Positions 50,559 to 59,917 of a DNA stretch of 64,000 nucleotides are shown in pieces (the stretch's first letter is position 1; every line of letters begins with the position of its first letter). The notes beneath the pieces are model-generated. The model was not told where the DNA came from, ran no database searches, and saw only the letters and a list, made by a program, of their open reading frames with translations. Source of the stretch: Comamonadaceae bacterium (GTDB taxonomy: Bacteria; Pseudomonadota; Gammaproteobacteria; Burkholderiales; Burkholderiaceae); the NCBI GenBank assembly GCA_947374535.1, contig CANCCJ010000001.1:1-64000 (forward strand), given 5' to 3'. A program made the position numbers and the translations under genes.

Positions 50559-51350
50559 GTGAACCAAATTCTGAATATTTCTTGTTACAAATTCGTCGCT
50601 CTGCACGACGCCCTAGACCTACGCCAGCCTTGCTTGGACAAGGCGTTGGCGTGCCAGCTCAAGGGCACCATTCTGATAGCAGAAGAAGGCATTAATTTCT
50701 TCTTAGCGGGCCGTGCCGAAGATGTGCAAGACTTTGTGGATTGGTTGCGCACCGACGCCCGCTTTGCTGACCTCGTCCCCAAAGAAAGCTGGTCTGACAC
50801 GCAGCCGTTTCGAAAAATGCTGGTGAAGGTGAAGAACGAAATCATCCGCATGAACCACCCCAGCATTCGTCCTTCTGTGGACCGCGCACCTGCAGTGACG
50901 CCCGAAACGGCAAAGCGTTGGTTGGACCTTGGCCACGACGACGAAGGCCGTCCTGTGGTGACGTTGGACACACGTAATCAGTTTGAAGTGGATGCAGGCA
51001 CGTTCAAAGACACCATCAACTGGGGGATCACCAAGTTCACAGAATTTCCAGAGGCCGTGCAAGCCCACTTGGCAGAGCTGCAAGACAAAACCGTGATCAG
51101 CTTTTGCACCGGCGGCATTCGCTGCGAAAAAGCGGCCATCTACATGCGCAATGCAGGCCTGCCCCATGTTTACCAGCTCGAAGGCGGCATCTTGAAATAC
51201 TTTGAAGTGGTGGGCAACGACCACTATGAGGGCGGCTGCTTTGTGTTTGACGAGCGCCGTGCCGTGGGCGCTGATTTGAGGGAAACTGGCTTGACGCCCG
51301 AAGGCACCTTCCCGCTCACTCCTGCAACAGAGCCAACACCTCGGACTTGA
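50559..51350 (+). CDS. trhO: tRNA uridine(34) hydroxylase TrhO (YceA, rhodanese-like)
   Basis: The enzyme hydroxylates U34 of certain tRNAs toward 5-carboxymethoxy or 5-methoxyuridine, using prephenate- or oxygen-dependent chemistry. An acylphosphatase-like N-terminal domain (KGTILIAEEGINFFLAG) is followed by a rhodanese domain with active-site loop FCTGGIRCEKAAIYM. The length of 263 residues is a little short of some members. The start is a GTG at 50559. The last 35 bases overlap the end of the DUF599 gene on the other strand. Confidence 0.88.
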   Translation: MNQILNISCYKFVALHDALDLRQPCLDKALACQLKGTILIAEEGINFFLAGRAEDVQDFVDWLRTDARFADLVPKESWSDTQPFRKMLVKVKNEIIRMNHPSIRPSVDRAPAVTPETAKRWLDLGHDDEGRPVVTLDTRNQFEVDAGTFKDTINWGITKFTEFPEAVQAHLAELQDKTVISFCTGGIRCEKAAIYMRNAGLPHVYQLEGGILKYFEVVGNDHYEGGCFVFDERRAVGADLRETGLTPEGTFPLTPATEPTPRT

Positions 51351-52014
51351 ATTCGCGGGTGTACAAAATACCTGCAACCAAGGCGGTGGACAGGGCAAAA
51401 ATCAGCGGCGAAAAAAACCAGCCCAAAGCAGCAAATGAAAAATAGTAAGCGCGCAAGCCACCGTTGAAGGTTTCGGCTGCCAAGCCCGTCATGGCAGCGG
51501 CGCGGTCTGCGTAATGCGTGCGGTTGGGGCGCTCCTCATGGTCGAAGCTGGCGGGCGGCGGCATCGCGCCAATCAGCAAAGCCACGAAGGTGTACTGACG
51601 CATCGACCACGAGAAGCGAAAAAACGAGTACACAAAAATCACCACCAACACCAAGATCTTGAACTCAAACACCAAAATCGGCGTTTGCTCTGCAAACGGA
51701 ATTTCGCGCACCAACTCCGCAGCTTTGTCGGTGGTACCGAGCAAGGCAAACAGGCCGCCCAAAATCAAAATCGAGGTGGAACAAAAAAATGCGGGCGTGG
51801 CCGACAAGGTCTGCGTGATGATGCCGTCCAACATGCGTGGATCGCGGGCTGTGGTTTGCAGCATCCACAAATGGCGATACCGGTTGGTCATGGCCAAGAT
51901 GGAATGCTTGCCATCGCTCCAATGTTTGGCAAACAAGGCGTAGCCCACCCACACCAAGACAAAAAATCCGAGGGCGACCCAATCGGCCCAAGGCAGCAGT
52001 TGAATGATTTTCAT
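51316..52014 (-). CDS. DUF599-family membrane protein
   Basis: The 232-residue protein matches DUF599: a first membrane segment (WVALGFFVLVWVGYALFAKH), the conserved NRYRHLWMLQTTARDPRMLDGIITQTL, and further segments at about 70-90, 115-135 and 195-215. LSNTPAF-like TLSATPAFFCSTSILILGGL is typical. The function is unknown. The ATG at 52014 is preferred over a start six codons upstream. Its 3' end overlaps trhO convergently, which could allow antisense interference between the two transcripts. Confidence 0.8.
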   Translation of the reverse strand: MKIIQLLPWADWVALGFFVLVWVGYALFAKHWSDGKHSILAMTNRYRHLWMLQTTARDPRMLDGIITQTLSATPAFFCSTSILILGGLFALLGTTDKAAELVREIPFAEQTPILVFEFKILVLVVIFVYSFFRFSWSMRQYTFVALLIGAMPPPASFDHEERPNRTHYADRAAAMTGLAAETFNGGLRAYYFSFAALGWFFSPLIFALSTALVAGILYTREFKSEVLALLQE

Positions 52015-52035
52015 GCGTTGAATACTAACCAAAGA

Positions 52036-52065
52036 AAAAGGGCAGCTCTGATGAACTGCCCTTTT
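52036..52065. terminator. Bidirectional terminator, AAAAGGGCAG/CTGCCCTTTT
   Basis: The ten-base arms are perfect complements around a ten-base loop, with flanking A and T runs. It ends the minus-strand flavodoxin/DoxX/pirin transcripts before the DUF599 gene. Confidence 0.85.
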
Positions 52066-52111
52066 ATTTCACGATCCGCTGCTGGCGGGTATTCGTTGTA
52101 AAAGCCCGAAA

Positions 52112-52654
52112 TTAACCGCGCAACTTCGCAGCCACTGCCGCCACGCGTTCGCCATAGGCTTTGGCGGTGTCCAAGTCGCCTTGAGGAATGTCAGCGGCAG
52201 GGCTGGTGGGGCCCACTTGCGCCATCACGCCAGAATTTGAGCCCATGCGGTTCATCGAGCCGTCTTCACGGCCTGGTTTCATAGGCTGACCGACCCACAC
52301 CATGCCTTGTTGCATCGCCAGCGTGATGAAGAATTGCAAAGTGGAAAGCTTGTCACCACTCAGGCTAGCGGAAATCGTGAAGCCACCGGCAACTTTGTCT
52401 TTCCACGCATCGCTGTACCAACGCTTAGAACTGGCATCCGCAAATTTTTTGAACTGCCAAGAGGCCATGCCCATGTAGGTAGGTGAGCCAAAGATGATGG
52501 CATCGGCGCCATCCAATACTTCCCACTCAGCATCGGTGATGTTGCCGTCTGCGTCGATGGCGACGATGGTGGCATGGGCGCCTTCAGCCACGAATTGGGC
52601 CACGCGTTGGGTGTGGCCGTAGCCTGAGTGGTAAACGACGACGGTTTTAGTCAT
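52112..52654 (-). CDS. Flavodoxin-family NAD(P)H:quinone oxidoreductase (WrbA-like)
   Basis: The 180-residue protein has the flavodoxin phosphate loop HSGYGHTQRVA at residues 9-19, then a central segment FGSPTYMGMASWQFKKF and a late conserved glycine loop. It should bind FMN and reduce quinones by two electrons, protecting against oxidative stress. WrbA proper has about 200 residues and a slightly different loop, so the name is not applied. It belongs to a set with DoxX and pirin genes on the same strand, all of the redox-stress type. Confidence 0.8.
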   Translation of the reverse strand: MTKTVVVYHSGYGHTQRVAQFVAEGAHATIVAIDADGNITDAEWEVLDGADAIIFGSPTYMGMASWQFKKFADASSKRWYSDAWKDKVAGGFTISASLSGDKLSTLQFFITLAMQQGMVWVGQPMKPGREDGSMNRMGSNSGVMAQVGPTSPAADIPQGDLDTAKAYGERVAAVAAKLRG

Positions 52655-52697
52655 GTGTGTTTCCTTGATGGGAGGATGAAAAAATAGGTATTAATTA

Positions 52698-53096
52698 TTA
52701 AGCAGATTTTTTAGCGTCAAGACTCCAAGCGCCAGCACCTGAAGACACCAACACCAACAAGCCGCCGATCACGCCAATGTTCTTGAAAAACAAGAGCTGC
52801 TGCACAAAGGCTTGCTCGGGTGCCGCAGCCCAGAACGCATGGAAAAAGACAGAAGCCACAAGCGTGAACACAGCCAACACTGCGGCCGCGATGCGGGTTT
52901 GGAAGCCGATGATCAAAGCAATCGAACCCAAGATTTCCACCGTCAAGGCGGCGGCGGCAGCCACTGTCGGCACGGGCAATCCCACAGAGGCGATGTAACC
53001 CACCGTGCCTTCAAAGCCAGACAGCTTAGACAAGCCCGCAGGTAAAAAAAGTGCAGAGATCAAAAGACGTCCGATCAGGCTGATAGCGTTGTTCAT
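52698..53096 (-). CDS. DoxX-family membrane protein
   Basis: The 132-residue protein has four membrane segments and the DoxX start LIGRLLISALFLPAGLSKLSG. It continues with ALTVEILGSIALIIGFQTRIAAAVLAVFT and a FFKNIGVIGGLLVLVSSG ending. DoxX-type proteins act as quinone-linked or thiosulfate-oxidation-related membrane subunits, and in other bacteria work with redox-stress enzymes. It lies 43 bases before the flavodoxin gene and 36 after the pirin gene, on one transcript. Confidence 0.82.
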   Translation of the reverse strand: MNNAISLIGRLLISALFLPAGLSKLSGFEGTVGYIASVGLPVPTVAAAAALTVEILGSIALIIGFQTRIAAAVLAVFTLVASVFFHAFWAAAPEQAFVQQLLFFKNIGVIGGLLVLVSSGAGAWSLDAKKSA

Positions 53097-53132
53097 GAGA
53101 GTTTTCCTTTAAAAGATGGATGAAATAAAAAA

Positions 53133-53828
53133 TTAGGCAGTCAAGTCAAACACCAGCACTTCGGCATCTTCACCGTGACTCAGTGCGATGGATGTTTCGT
53201 GATCCAGCAAAGCTGCATCACCCGCGACCAGCGCCACGCCGTTGACTTTCAAAGCACCACGAATCAGGTGCACATAGGCTTTGCGGCCTGGGGCGATGGT
53301 CAAGGTGGCGGACTCGTCACCGTCAAAAAGTCCAGCGTACAGCGCTGCGTCGGCATGAATCTTCACCACCCCACCTTCAGGCGCAGCGATGCGGCTGAGT
53401 GCGCCCCGCTTAGAAGCAGGCGGCACGGTTTTTTGTTCGTAGCTGGAGGCAATACCGCGCACATTGGGCTCAATCCAAATTTGGAAGAAATGTGTGGTCT
53501 CGTCTGGCGCATGGTTGAACTCGCTGTGCTGCACGCCGCTGCCCGCGCTCATGCGCTGCACGTCGCCAGGCGGAATGCCTTCGATGTTGCCCATGTTGTC
53601 TTTGTGGGCCAAGTTGCCGCTCAACACATAGCTGATGATTTCCATGTCGCGGTGGCCGTGCGTGCCAAAGCCTGTGCCCGGTGCAATACGGTCTTCGTTG
53701 ATGACACGCAGATTGCCCCAACCCATGAACTCGGGGTCGTAGTAATTGGCAAATGAAAAGCTGTGAAACGACTTGAGCCAGCCGTGATCGGCATAGCCTC
53801 GATCTTGTGATTTGCGAATGGTCAACAT
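53133..53828 (-). CDS. Pirin-family protein (YhaK-like cupin)
   Basis: The 231-residue bicupin shows the pirin pattern: HSFSFANYYDPEFMGWGNLRVINEDRIAPGTGFGTHGHRDMEIISYVLSG, with the metal ligands HGH and E, then VQRMSAGSGVQHSEFNHAPDETTHFFQIWI. Iron in the first cupin would give quercetin-dioxygenase or redox-sensor activity; the second cupin is degenerate. Pirins of the YhaK/YhhW type accompany DoxX and quinone reductases as here. It is divergent from a LysR regulator that probably controls the three-gene set. Confidence 0.88.
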   Translation of the reverse strand: MLTIRKSQDRGYADHGWLKSFHSFSFANYYDPEFMGWGNLRVINEDRIAPGTGFGTHGHRDMEIISYVLSGNLAHKDNMGNIEGIPPGDVQRMSAGSGVQHSEFNHAPDETTHFFQIWIEPNVRGIASSYEQKTVPPASKRGALSRIAAPEGGVVKIHADAALYAGLFDGDESATLTIAPGRKAYVHLIRGALKVNGVALVAGDAALLDHETSIALSHGEDAEVLVFDLTA

Positions 53829-53872
53829 GGCGTTTTCTCCTTGACCTGAACTTTAGGCCCCCAACATGCTTT

Positions 53873-53914
53873 TGCCATGCATGGCATTTGATGGCATCAT
53901 TCAAATTATTTGAA
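53873..53914. promoter_or_regulatory. Candidate LysR operator region with two palindromes
   Basis: In the 103-base divergent gap between pirin and lysR, TGCCATGCATGGCA (53873-53886) is a perfect palindrome. TTCAAAT-T-ATTTGAA (53900-53914) is a second perfect dyad with the T-N11-A pattern of LysR sites, centred 25 bases before the regulator start. This is the classical place for a LysR regulator to bind and control both itself and the divergent operon. Confidence 0.55.
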
Positions 53915-53931
53915 CGATCAAAGCCTTTTGC

Positions 53932-54921
53932 ATGACTTCTCCTCGCGACGTACTCACCCCCGATTCGCTGTCTATGCTGCACGCGATTGAAAAAGCCGGC
54001 AGCTTTGCGGCAGCGGCGCGCGCCTTGGGGCTGGTCCCCAGCGCCCTGACCTACCGCGTGCGTCAGATTGAAGATGCGCTCGATGTGTTGCTGTTTGACC
54101 GCAGCTCGCGCCAAGCCAAGCTCACCGCCGCAGGCCACGAACTGCTGCGCGAAGGCGAACGCCTACTGGCCGACATGGATGCCATTGCCAACCGCGTGAA
54201 GCGCGTAGCCACAGGCTGGGAAAGCCAGTTCACCATCGCGGTGGACGGCATCATCGACCGCACCACGGTGATGGAGCTGTGCGAAGCCTTCATGGCTTTG
54301 AACGCGCCCACCCGCCTCAAACTGCGTGACGAAACACTCACCGGCACATTGGCAGCGTTGACAAGCGGCCAAGCCGATTTGGCGTTGGGTATCGCGGGCA
54401 CGCTAAACGACAGCGGCAACGCTTCAGGCATTCACAGCCATACGCTTGGCCCCATGCGCTTTGTGTTTGCCATGGCGCCGCACCACCCGCTGGCCCAAGC
54501 GCCGCAGCCTTTGACTGACGCTCGCATTGGCCAACACCGCGCAGTGGCCGTGGCCGACTCAGTGCAACGCGGCACCGGCATGACCATTGGTTTGCTGCCC
54601 GGCCAAGATGTGTTCACCGTGTCCAACATGCACAGCAAACTTGAGGCTCAAGTGCGCGGCCTCGGCGTGGGCTTTGTCCCCGAGCTGATGGCGCAGCCCC
54701 TGGTTGACCAAGGCGTGTTGGTAGTGCGCGAGGTAGATCGACCCCAGCGCGTGGCGCAGCTTAGTTACGCTTGGCGCATCCCCGATGGCAGCGAGGGCGA
54801 GCGCGGTGGTCGCGCTTTGCAGTGGTGGCTCAAACAACTCAAAAGTACCGCCACGCGATCAGCGTTATTGGTGAACCCGCGACAGAATCAAGTACGTTCA
54901 GCAACCCCACGGAAGGTGTAG
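53932..54921 (+). CDS. LysR-family transcriptional regulator
   Basis: The 329-residue protein has an N-terminal winged HTH (about 10-65: LSMLHAIEKAGSFAAAARALGLVPSALTYRVRQIEDAL, FDRSSRQAKLTAAG) and a type 2 periplasmic-binding-like effector domain (about 90-290). The C-terminal 25 residues are an extra basic tail. It probably activates the divergent pirin/DoxX/flavodoxin genes when a quinone or redox-active ligand is bound, as with YhaJ or similar regulators. The adjacent palindromes support this. Confidence 0.87.
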   Translation: MTSPRDVLTPDSLSMLHAIEKAGSFAAAARALGLVPSALTYRVRQIEDALDVLLFDRSSRQAKLTAAGHELLREGERLLADMDAIANRVKRVATGWESQFTIAVDGIIDRTTVMELCEAFMALNAPTRLKLRDETLTGTLAALTSGQADLALGIAGTLNDSGNASGIHSHTLGPMRFVFAMAPHHPLAQAPQPLTDARIGQHRAVAVADSVQRGTGMTIGLLPGQDVFTVSNMHSKLEAQVRGLGVGFVPELMAQPLVDQGVLVVREVDRPQRVAQLSYAWRIPDGSEGERGGRALQWWLKQLKSTATRSALLVNPRQNQVRSATPRKV

Positions 54922-54930
54922 AGTGCAGCC

Positions 54931-55998
54931 ATGACCTTAAACATCGCCATCATCGGAGCCGGCATCGCTGGCATCACAGCAGCCCGCACTTTGGCCAACG
55001 CTGGCCACCATGTGCATGTGTTTGAAAAGAGCCGAGGCGCAGGTGGGCGCATGTCCACCCGCGAGAGCAACTTCGGCACCTTTGACCACGGCACCCAATA
55101 CTTCACCGTACGTGATCCGCGCTTTTCGCTGGCCATCCAAACCGTGCCCGGCACCAGCGACATTTGCCGCCCTTGGAGCGCCAATGCTGTGCGTGTGCTT
55201 GACCCACTCGGCCATGTGTTTGAAGCCGCCCGCGCGACCAAAGACGCACACTTCGTGGCCAAGCCGGGTATGAACGCCTTGGTGCGCCACTGGGCTCAGC
55301 CATTGGGCGACGCCGTGACCTACAACACCCAAGTCAACCGCTTGGAACGCGGCGCCAAAGGCTTGTGGACGGTGCATGCCGTCAACAGCACCTCGGGCAA
55401 AGAAGCGGCGCAAAAGCATGCTGGCTTTGACCATGTGTTGCTTGCGATTCCCTCCGTGCAAGCCGAGAACTTGCTGAAAGCCTCTGGCAAAGAAGCCGCC
55501 AACACCCAGTGGTTCAAAGCCATGGACGCGGTCGATGTAGCGCCGAGCTGGACTTTGATGCTCGCCTTCCCCAACGCCACCCAACCCAACTTGCACATCG
55601 GCCCTCAATGGAATGCGGCACGAAGCATTCACCACCGCATTGCATGGTTGGCACGCGAATCGTCCAAGCCCGGCCGTGGCAAAGTGGAACGATGGACCGT
55701 GCAAGCCAGCGCCGCTTGGTCGACCGAGCACATCACTGACACCGAAGCGCGTGTGAAAGCCAAACTCTTGCGCGCCTTCGCCGAACTCACCGGCATCCGT
55801 GCCGAACCCGCCCACGCCGAAGTGCACCGCTGGCTTTATGCCAAAACCATGAAGCCACTGGGCGTGTCGCACCAATACAACCCAGCCAGCGGCTTGGGTA
55901 CCTGCGGCGACTGGCACTTGGGCCACCGCGTGGAAGACGCGTTTGTGTCTGGCCTTGAACTCGCCTTGAGTGTTTGCCAATCCGCCAAACGTTTCTAA
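54931..55998 (+). CDS. FAD-dependent amine oxidase/renalase-like protein
   Basis: The 355-residue protein has a dinucleotide motif [19 protein letters not shown] near 6-24, followed by [16 protein letters not shown] and the [15 protein letters not shown] segment typical of renalase-type oxidoreductases. Substrates of bacterial renalases are off-target NAD(P)H isomers, but this cannot be shown here. It starts nine bases after the LysR stop and may be read through from it. Its stop lies 20 bases before the chosen gluQ start. Confidence 0.8.
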   Translation: MTLNIAIIGAGIAGITAARTLANAGHHVHVFEKSRGAGGRMSTRESNFGTFDHGTQYFTVRDPRFSLAIQTVPGTSDICRPWSANAVRVLDPLGHVFEAARATKDAHFVAKPGMNALVRHWAQPLGDAVTYNTQVNRLERGAKGLWTVHAVNSTSGKEAAQKHAGFDHVLLAIPSVQAENLLKASGKEAANTQWFKAMDAVDVAPSWTLMLAFPNATQPNLHIGPQWNAARSIHHRIAWLARESSKPGRGKVERWTVQASAAWSTEHITDTEARVKAKLLRAFAELTGIRAEPAHAEVHRWLYAKTMKPLGVSHQYNPASGLGTCGDWHLGHRVEDAFVSGLELALSVCQSAKRF

Positions 55999-56018
55999 AC
56001 GGTTCACGCACGGGCGAC

Positions 56019-56942
56019 GTGCGTGAAGCTTTCGTGCGCTACATCGGTCGATTCGCTCCCTCCCCCACGGGCCCGCTGCATGCGGGCTCGCTCGTTGCTG
56101 CCCTTGCCAGCTGGCTAGACGCACGCGCCCACGGCGGCCATTGGCTGGTGCGCATCGAAGACGTGGACACGCCACGCTGCATACCAGGTGCAGACCAACT
56201 CATCCTCCAACAGCTTGCCACCTGCGGCCTTGTGCCAGACGCCCCTGTGATGTGGCAATCGCAGCGCGGCGCTTTTTACCAAGGTGCGCTGGATGCCTTG
56301 GTCGCTAAAGGCTGGGCCTATCCCTGCGGCTGCTCACGCAAAGCGATTGAAGACACGCAAGCCATGTTGGGTCACACGCGTGAGCGCCACAGCGCAGCGG
56401 TCTACCCAGGCACGTGCCGCAACGGCCTGAATGGCAAACCCGCACGCGCTTGGCGCCTGAACGTACAACGCGTGATCGACGACTTAAAACTGGCCACGCC
56501 TCTGACATGGCATGACCGTTTGCTCGGGCCACAACAACAAGACGTGGCCCAAGAAGTGGGCGACTTTGTGCTGTGCCGCGCCGACGGCCTATGGGCCTAC
56601 CAACTCGCCGTGGTGGTGGACGATGCCGCGCAAAGCATCAGCCACATCGTGCGCGGGGCCGACCTGACCGACAACACCGCACGGCAAATCGTGCTGCAGC
56701 ACGCGTTGGACTTGCCCACGCCCAGCTACATGCACACACCGCTGGTGCTGGGCGAAAACGGGGAAAAGCTGAGTAAACAAAACGGAGCTGAGGCTTTGGA
56801 CTTGAGTGCCCCATTACAAGCGTTAAACCGGGCGGCGCAGTCTTTAGGCTTGCCAAAGCTCACGGGCAAAGAAGACATAGGCCAAGCCCTGCAAACGTGG
56901 ACACAAGCATGGCCCGCTGCCGCTCGTTCAGTCCCGCGATAA
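56019..56942 (+). CDS. gluQ: Glutamyl-Q tRNA(Asp) synthetase
   Basis: The enzyme charges queuosine at position 34 of tRNA-Asp with glutamate. It keeps the GlxRS catalytic part: [15 protein letters not shown] with a HIGH-like site, RIEDVDTPR, a zinc site (YPCGC ... YPGTC), [21 protein letters not shown], and a KMSKS variant GEKLSKQNG. The anticodon-binding domain is absent, as usual for the family. The GTG at 56019 is a guess; an in-frame GTG at 56034 and an ATG inside the upstream gene are alternatives. Confidence 0.88.
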   Translation: MREAFVRYIGRFAPSPTGPLHAGSLVAALASWLDARAHGGHWLVRIEDVDTPRCIPGADQLILQQLATCGLVPDAPVMWQSQRGAFYQGALDALVAKGWAYPCGCSRKAIEDTQAMLGHTRERHSAAVYPGTCRNGLNGKPARAWRLNVQRVIDDLKLATPLTWHDRLLGPQQQDVAQEVGDFVLCRADGLWAYQLAVVVDDAAQSISHIVRGADLTDNTARQIVLQHALDLPTPSYMHTPLVLGENGEKLSKQNGAEALDLSAPLQALNRAAQSLGLPKLTGKEDIGQALQTWTQAWPAAARSVPR

Positions 56943-56970
56943 TCACGGTCTATTCAGAGAATTTCCCGCC

Positions 56971-57696
56971 ATGACCGCTGACACGCCCACCACCCCAGAC
57001 ACCACAAAGACCGACGCCCCTTTCATGCGCGTCATCAAAACCTACGTCTTGCGCGCTGGGCGCATGGGCCCTGGTCAAACGCGTGCGTTCGACCAGTTTG
57101 GGGCGCAATATTTGGTGCCTTACCAACCCGAGCGTTTGGATGCTGCCGCCACTTTTGGCCGCGCCGCGCCTCTGATTTTGGAAATTGGCTTTGGCATGGG
57201 CGACGCCACAGCCAAGATTGCGCACACGCGTCCTGATGACAACTTTTTGTGTTGCGAGGTGCACGCCCCCGGCGTGGGCGCGCTGCTCAAGCGCTGCGGC
57301 GAAGAGAACATTGGCAACATCCGCATCGTGCAGCACGACGCCGTCGAGGTGATGGACCACATGCTGGGTGAAAACAGCCTAGACGGCGTCCACATCTTCT
57401 TCCCCGACCCATGGCACAAGAGCCGTCACCACAAGCGCCGCTTGATTCAAAGCCCGTTTGTGAACCGTTTGGCGAGACATATCAAACCAGGCGGCTACCT
57501 GCACTTGGCCACCGACTGGGAACCGTATGCGGAACAAATGATGCACGTGGTGTCTGCCGAGCCCTGGCTGAAAAACACCGCAAAAGACCCCAGTGGCTTT
57601 GCCGAAAAGCCCGCCTACCGCCCGCTCACCAAGTTTGAAAACCGTGGCTTGAAGCTCGGCCATGGTGTGTGGGATTTGGTGTTCATCAAGGTCTGA
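56971..57696 (+). CDS. trmB: tRNA (guanine46-N7)-methyltransferase
   Basis: The 241-residue protein has the SAM-binding start [17 protein letters not shown] near 68-84, then [15 protein letters not shown], the catalytic-region Asp in [20 protein letters not shown] and a final [17 protein letters not shown] that forms the guanine-binding end. It makes m7G46 in the tRNA variable loop. The normal length and the position between two other tRNA/RNA-modification genes suggest a translation-linked cluster. It starts 28 bases after gluQ. Confidence 0.93.
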   Translation: MTADTPTTPDTTKTDAPFMRVIKTYVLRAGRMGPGQTRAFDQFGAQYLVPYQPERLDAAATFGRAAPLILEIGFGMGDATAKIAHTRPDDNFLCCEVHAPGVGALLKRCGEENIGNIRIVQHDAVEVMDHMLGENSLDGVHIFFPDPWHKSRHHKRRLIQSPFVNRLARHIKPGGYLHLATDWEPYAEQMMHVVSAEPWLKNTAKDPSGFAEKPAYRPLTKFENRGLKLGHGVWDLVFIKV

Positions 57697-57710
57697 CGCG
57701 TCAGCATTCA

Positions 57711-58613
57711 ATGCAGATGCGGATTCCCACGCGCAACGGCGTAGGCCCGAGTCGCGTCACGCTTCCCCCGGGGCCTTGGCCCACAGTGCTTGATTTTTTA
57801 GTGGCGCGCATGCCCGACATCTCCCGCGAAGAGTGGTTGCATCGCTTTGCGCATGAGTTGGTGCTCAACGAAGCCGCTCAGCCCGTGGCAGCCACACAGG
57901 CCTACACGCCACACACCAAGCTCTATTACTACCGCCACATCGCCAACGAGCCCGTGTTGCCCGAGAAGGCCAGCATCGTGTTTGAAGACGCGCATTTGAT
58001 CGTGGCCGACAAACCGCACTTCATGCCCGTCACCCCTGCGGGTCGCTATGTGCAGCAAAGTTTGTTGGTGCAACTCAAGCACCTCACGGGCAATATCGAC
58101 CTCGTGCCCCTGCACCGCATCGACCGCGAAACCGCTGGCTTGGTGATGTTTGGCAAACGGTTGCAAGACCGCGATGCCTATCACGCGCTGTTTCGCGACA
58201 AGGCCATGCACAAGGTGTACGAAGCGGTGGCGGCGTACAACCCTTTGCTTGAATTGCCGTGTGTACACACCAGCCGGCTGCAACCGGACGAACTTTTTTT
58301 TAGAACTCAAGAAGTAGCGGGCGAACCCAACAGCGAGACGCGCATCGCGCTGCTGAAAACAGAAGGTACGCGGGCGCTTTACAGATTAGAGCCCGTCAGC
58401 GGCAAGCGCCACCAACTGCGCGTGCACATGATGGCGTTGGGTTTGCCGCTAGAGGGCGATCAGTTTTACCCCACGGTGTTGCGCGGGCCAGATGCGGAAG
58501 AAGACTTCAGCAACCCGCTGCAGTTGCTGGCCAAAGGCGTGGCCTTCACCGACCCCGTCACAGGAGAGGCGCGTGAGTTTCACAGCGCCTTGCGGTTGAG
58601 CATCACGACATAA
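57711..58613 (+). CDS. RluA-family pseudouridine synthase
   Basis: This RNA-modifying enzyme contains an S4-like N-terminus (PDISREEWLHRFAHELVLNE) and the RluA catalytic domain with VPLHRIDRETAGLVMFGK, whose Asp (HRIDRE) is the nucleophile. PVSGKRHQLRVHMMALGLPL completes the fold. The target uridine is not decided: RluA, RluC and TruC-type enzymes look alike here. The ATG at 57711 is 14 bases after the trmB stop; a start inside trmB would add 14 unrelated residues. Confidence 0.85.
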   Translation: MQMRIPTRNGVGPSRVTLPPGPWPTVLDFLVARMPDISREEWLHRFAHELVLNEAAQPVAATQAYTPHTKLYYYRHIANEPVLPEKASIVFEDAHLIVADKPHFMPVTPAGRYVQQSLLVQLKHLTGNIDLVPLHRIDRETAGLVMFGKRLQDRDAYHALFRDKAMHKVYEAVAAYNPLLELPCVHTSRLQPDELFFRTQEVAGEPNSETRIALLKTEGTRALYRLEPVSGKRHQLRVHMMALGLPLEGDQFYPTVLRGPDAEEDFSNPLQLLAKGVAFTDPVTGEAREFHSALRLSITT

Positions 58614-58658
58614 GACGACAAGCCCAGAAGCGTCAGGCTCGCCCAACGCTGCAAAGAC

Positions 58659-59789
58659 TCAGACCTTGATTTCGCGCGCTGTGATTTGGTACTTGAACGT
58701 GTCGGGCGCATAAGAGTCTGCGCGTCCCTCTGCTGTTTCAGCCACTGGGTACATCAAGAAGCCCAAGCGGTCTTCTTTGCTGCCCGGCAAGGCCACATCA
58801 TGGGCGGTGTTCCAGCCCAACCAGTTGCCTTCCCAGCCGCCGAACAAGCGGTTGTACACGGGTTGCACCACGGCGTTGTCGGTGCGTTTGATCCACTCAG
58901 GCGTTTCTAAGCGCATCACTTTGGCCACGTCGGCGGGGTCCATCGCCACCCAACCGTGGGCTTGCAAATACACCTCGGCACGGCAGTGCTGCGCGCCTTT
59001 CAAGCTGGCGGAGTTGCCCGACAACTCTTTGTAACCAAAGGCCGAAGGCACCAAACGAATGCCATACACATCACGTGCAGGCACGCCGACTGAGCGACAC
59101 AGGCCCACAAACAATGCGTTGATATCTGCACACTTGCCGCCTAGGTTGCCCGTCTCCAACATGGTTTTAATATCGCCCTCGCCGCAGCCGCGGGTCTTGG
59201 GTTCGCGCCAAGCGTTGGCCACCACCCAGTCGTAAATGGCGCGTGCTTTTTGGTCATCGGTTTTTGCGCCTTGCGTGACTTTGAGAGCCGTGGTGCGCAC
59301 GATGCCGTCGGTGGGCAACAAGTGGGTGGCGCGGGTGTAGTAGCGCAAGGTGCCAGCGTCTTCGCGGGTGAACGCGTGCGCGTTGGGCTTGGCAATGTCC
59401 ACGAAGCGGTTTTGGGTTTGCACGCGACTCGTGACTTCGACAAATGGTGTCACGCCTTCGGCGAACTCGGTATAGAGCATGTGCACACCTTCGGTGCCGT
59501 CACTCACCATGCGTGAGGTGCCGTTGCTGCTGAAACTGCTCTCGAGGGAGCGTTGCCAATCCGAGTTGATGCTGGGCACGGGCAACCACACACGCGGAGC
59601 ACCTGTGGCATCAGTCAAGTCGACACGGGTCGTGACTTCAAACGTACGCCATTGGCCAGCTTCGGGTTCGAATCGACGCGCAGCGTTAGAAGCGAGGGCA
59701 GATGTTTGGGCCAGAGCAAAGCCAGGCACACCAGTGAGGGCGCACGCAGCTGCGGCCCCCTTGAGAAGAGAACGACGCACGAGAGTCAT
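58659..59789 (-). CDS. Tat-exported transglutaminase-like protease/cyclase
   Basis: From the ATG at 59789 the protein has 376 residues and a twin-arginine-type signal (VRRSLLKGAAAACAL, cleavage after ALAQ). A beta-rich N-terminal domain is followed by a transglutaminase core with triad Cys in GGKCADINALFVGLCRSVG, His in QHCRAEVYL and Asp in WVAMDPAD (about residues 220-310). Such bacterial proteins act as peptidases or amidases in the periplasm. Its substrate is unknown. A folded leader sits between it and the tlpA-like gene. Confidence 0.8.
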   Translation of the reverse strand: MTLVRRSLLKGAAAACALTGVPGFALAQTSALASNAARRFEPEAGQWRTFEVTTRVDLTDATGAPRVWLPVPSINSDWQRSLESSFSSNGTSRMVSDGTEGVHMLYTEFAEGVTPFVEVTSRVQTQNRFVDIAKPNAHAFTREDAGTLRYYTRATHLLPTDGIVRTTALKVTQGAKTDDQKARAIYDWVVANAWREPKTRGCGEGDIKTMLETGNLGGKCADINALFVGLCRSVGVPARDVYGIRLVPSAFGYKELSGNSASLKGAQHCRAEVYLQAHGWVAMDPADVAKVMRLETPEWIKRTDNAVVQPVYNRLFGGWEGNWLGWNTAHDVALPGSKEDRLGFLMYPVAETAEGRADSYAPDTFKYQITAREIKV

Positions 59790-59815
59790 GAAAGAGAGCT
59801 CCGAATAGGTGAGGA

Positions 59816-59887
59816 GACCTGTCGGCACATACAAGGTGTTTGGCTGAGATGAAACATCTCGCAGCACCCATGCCCCGAAGGCAGGTC
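59816..59887 (-). promoter_or_regulatory. Candidate folded 5' leader of the transglutaminase gene
   Basis: On the minus strand this whole 72-base stretch can close into one layered hairpin. GACCTG pairs with CAGGTC at the base, TCGGGGCAT with ATGTGCCGA (two mismatches), GGTG with CACC, and GAGATG with CATCTC around TTT at the tip. Internal loops lie between these stems. It ends 27 bases before the ATG, a place suited to a cis-regulatory element such as a riboswitch or thermosensor; no known class was recognised. Confidence 0.4.
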
Positions 59888-59899
59888 ACCGCGCGCAAA

Positions 59900-59914
59900 G
59901 TGCGCGAGGCGCAC
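59900..59914 (-). terminator. Weak hairpin after the tlpA-like gene
   Basis: GTGCGC (59900-59905) pairs with GCGCAC (59909-59914) around a three-base loop, three bases beyond the tlpA-like stop. Only TTT follows on the minus strand, so termination would be partial and read-through into the transglutaminase gene is likely. Confidence 0.4.
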
Positions 59915-59917
59915 ACA

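Noticed and set aside
54937..56175. Minus-strand open frame of 412 codons
   Set aside because: It is antisense to the renalase-like gene and part of gluQ; both of those have clear motifs, and this frame has none.
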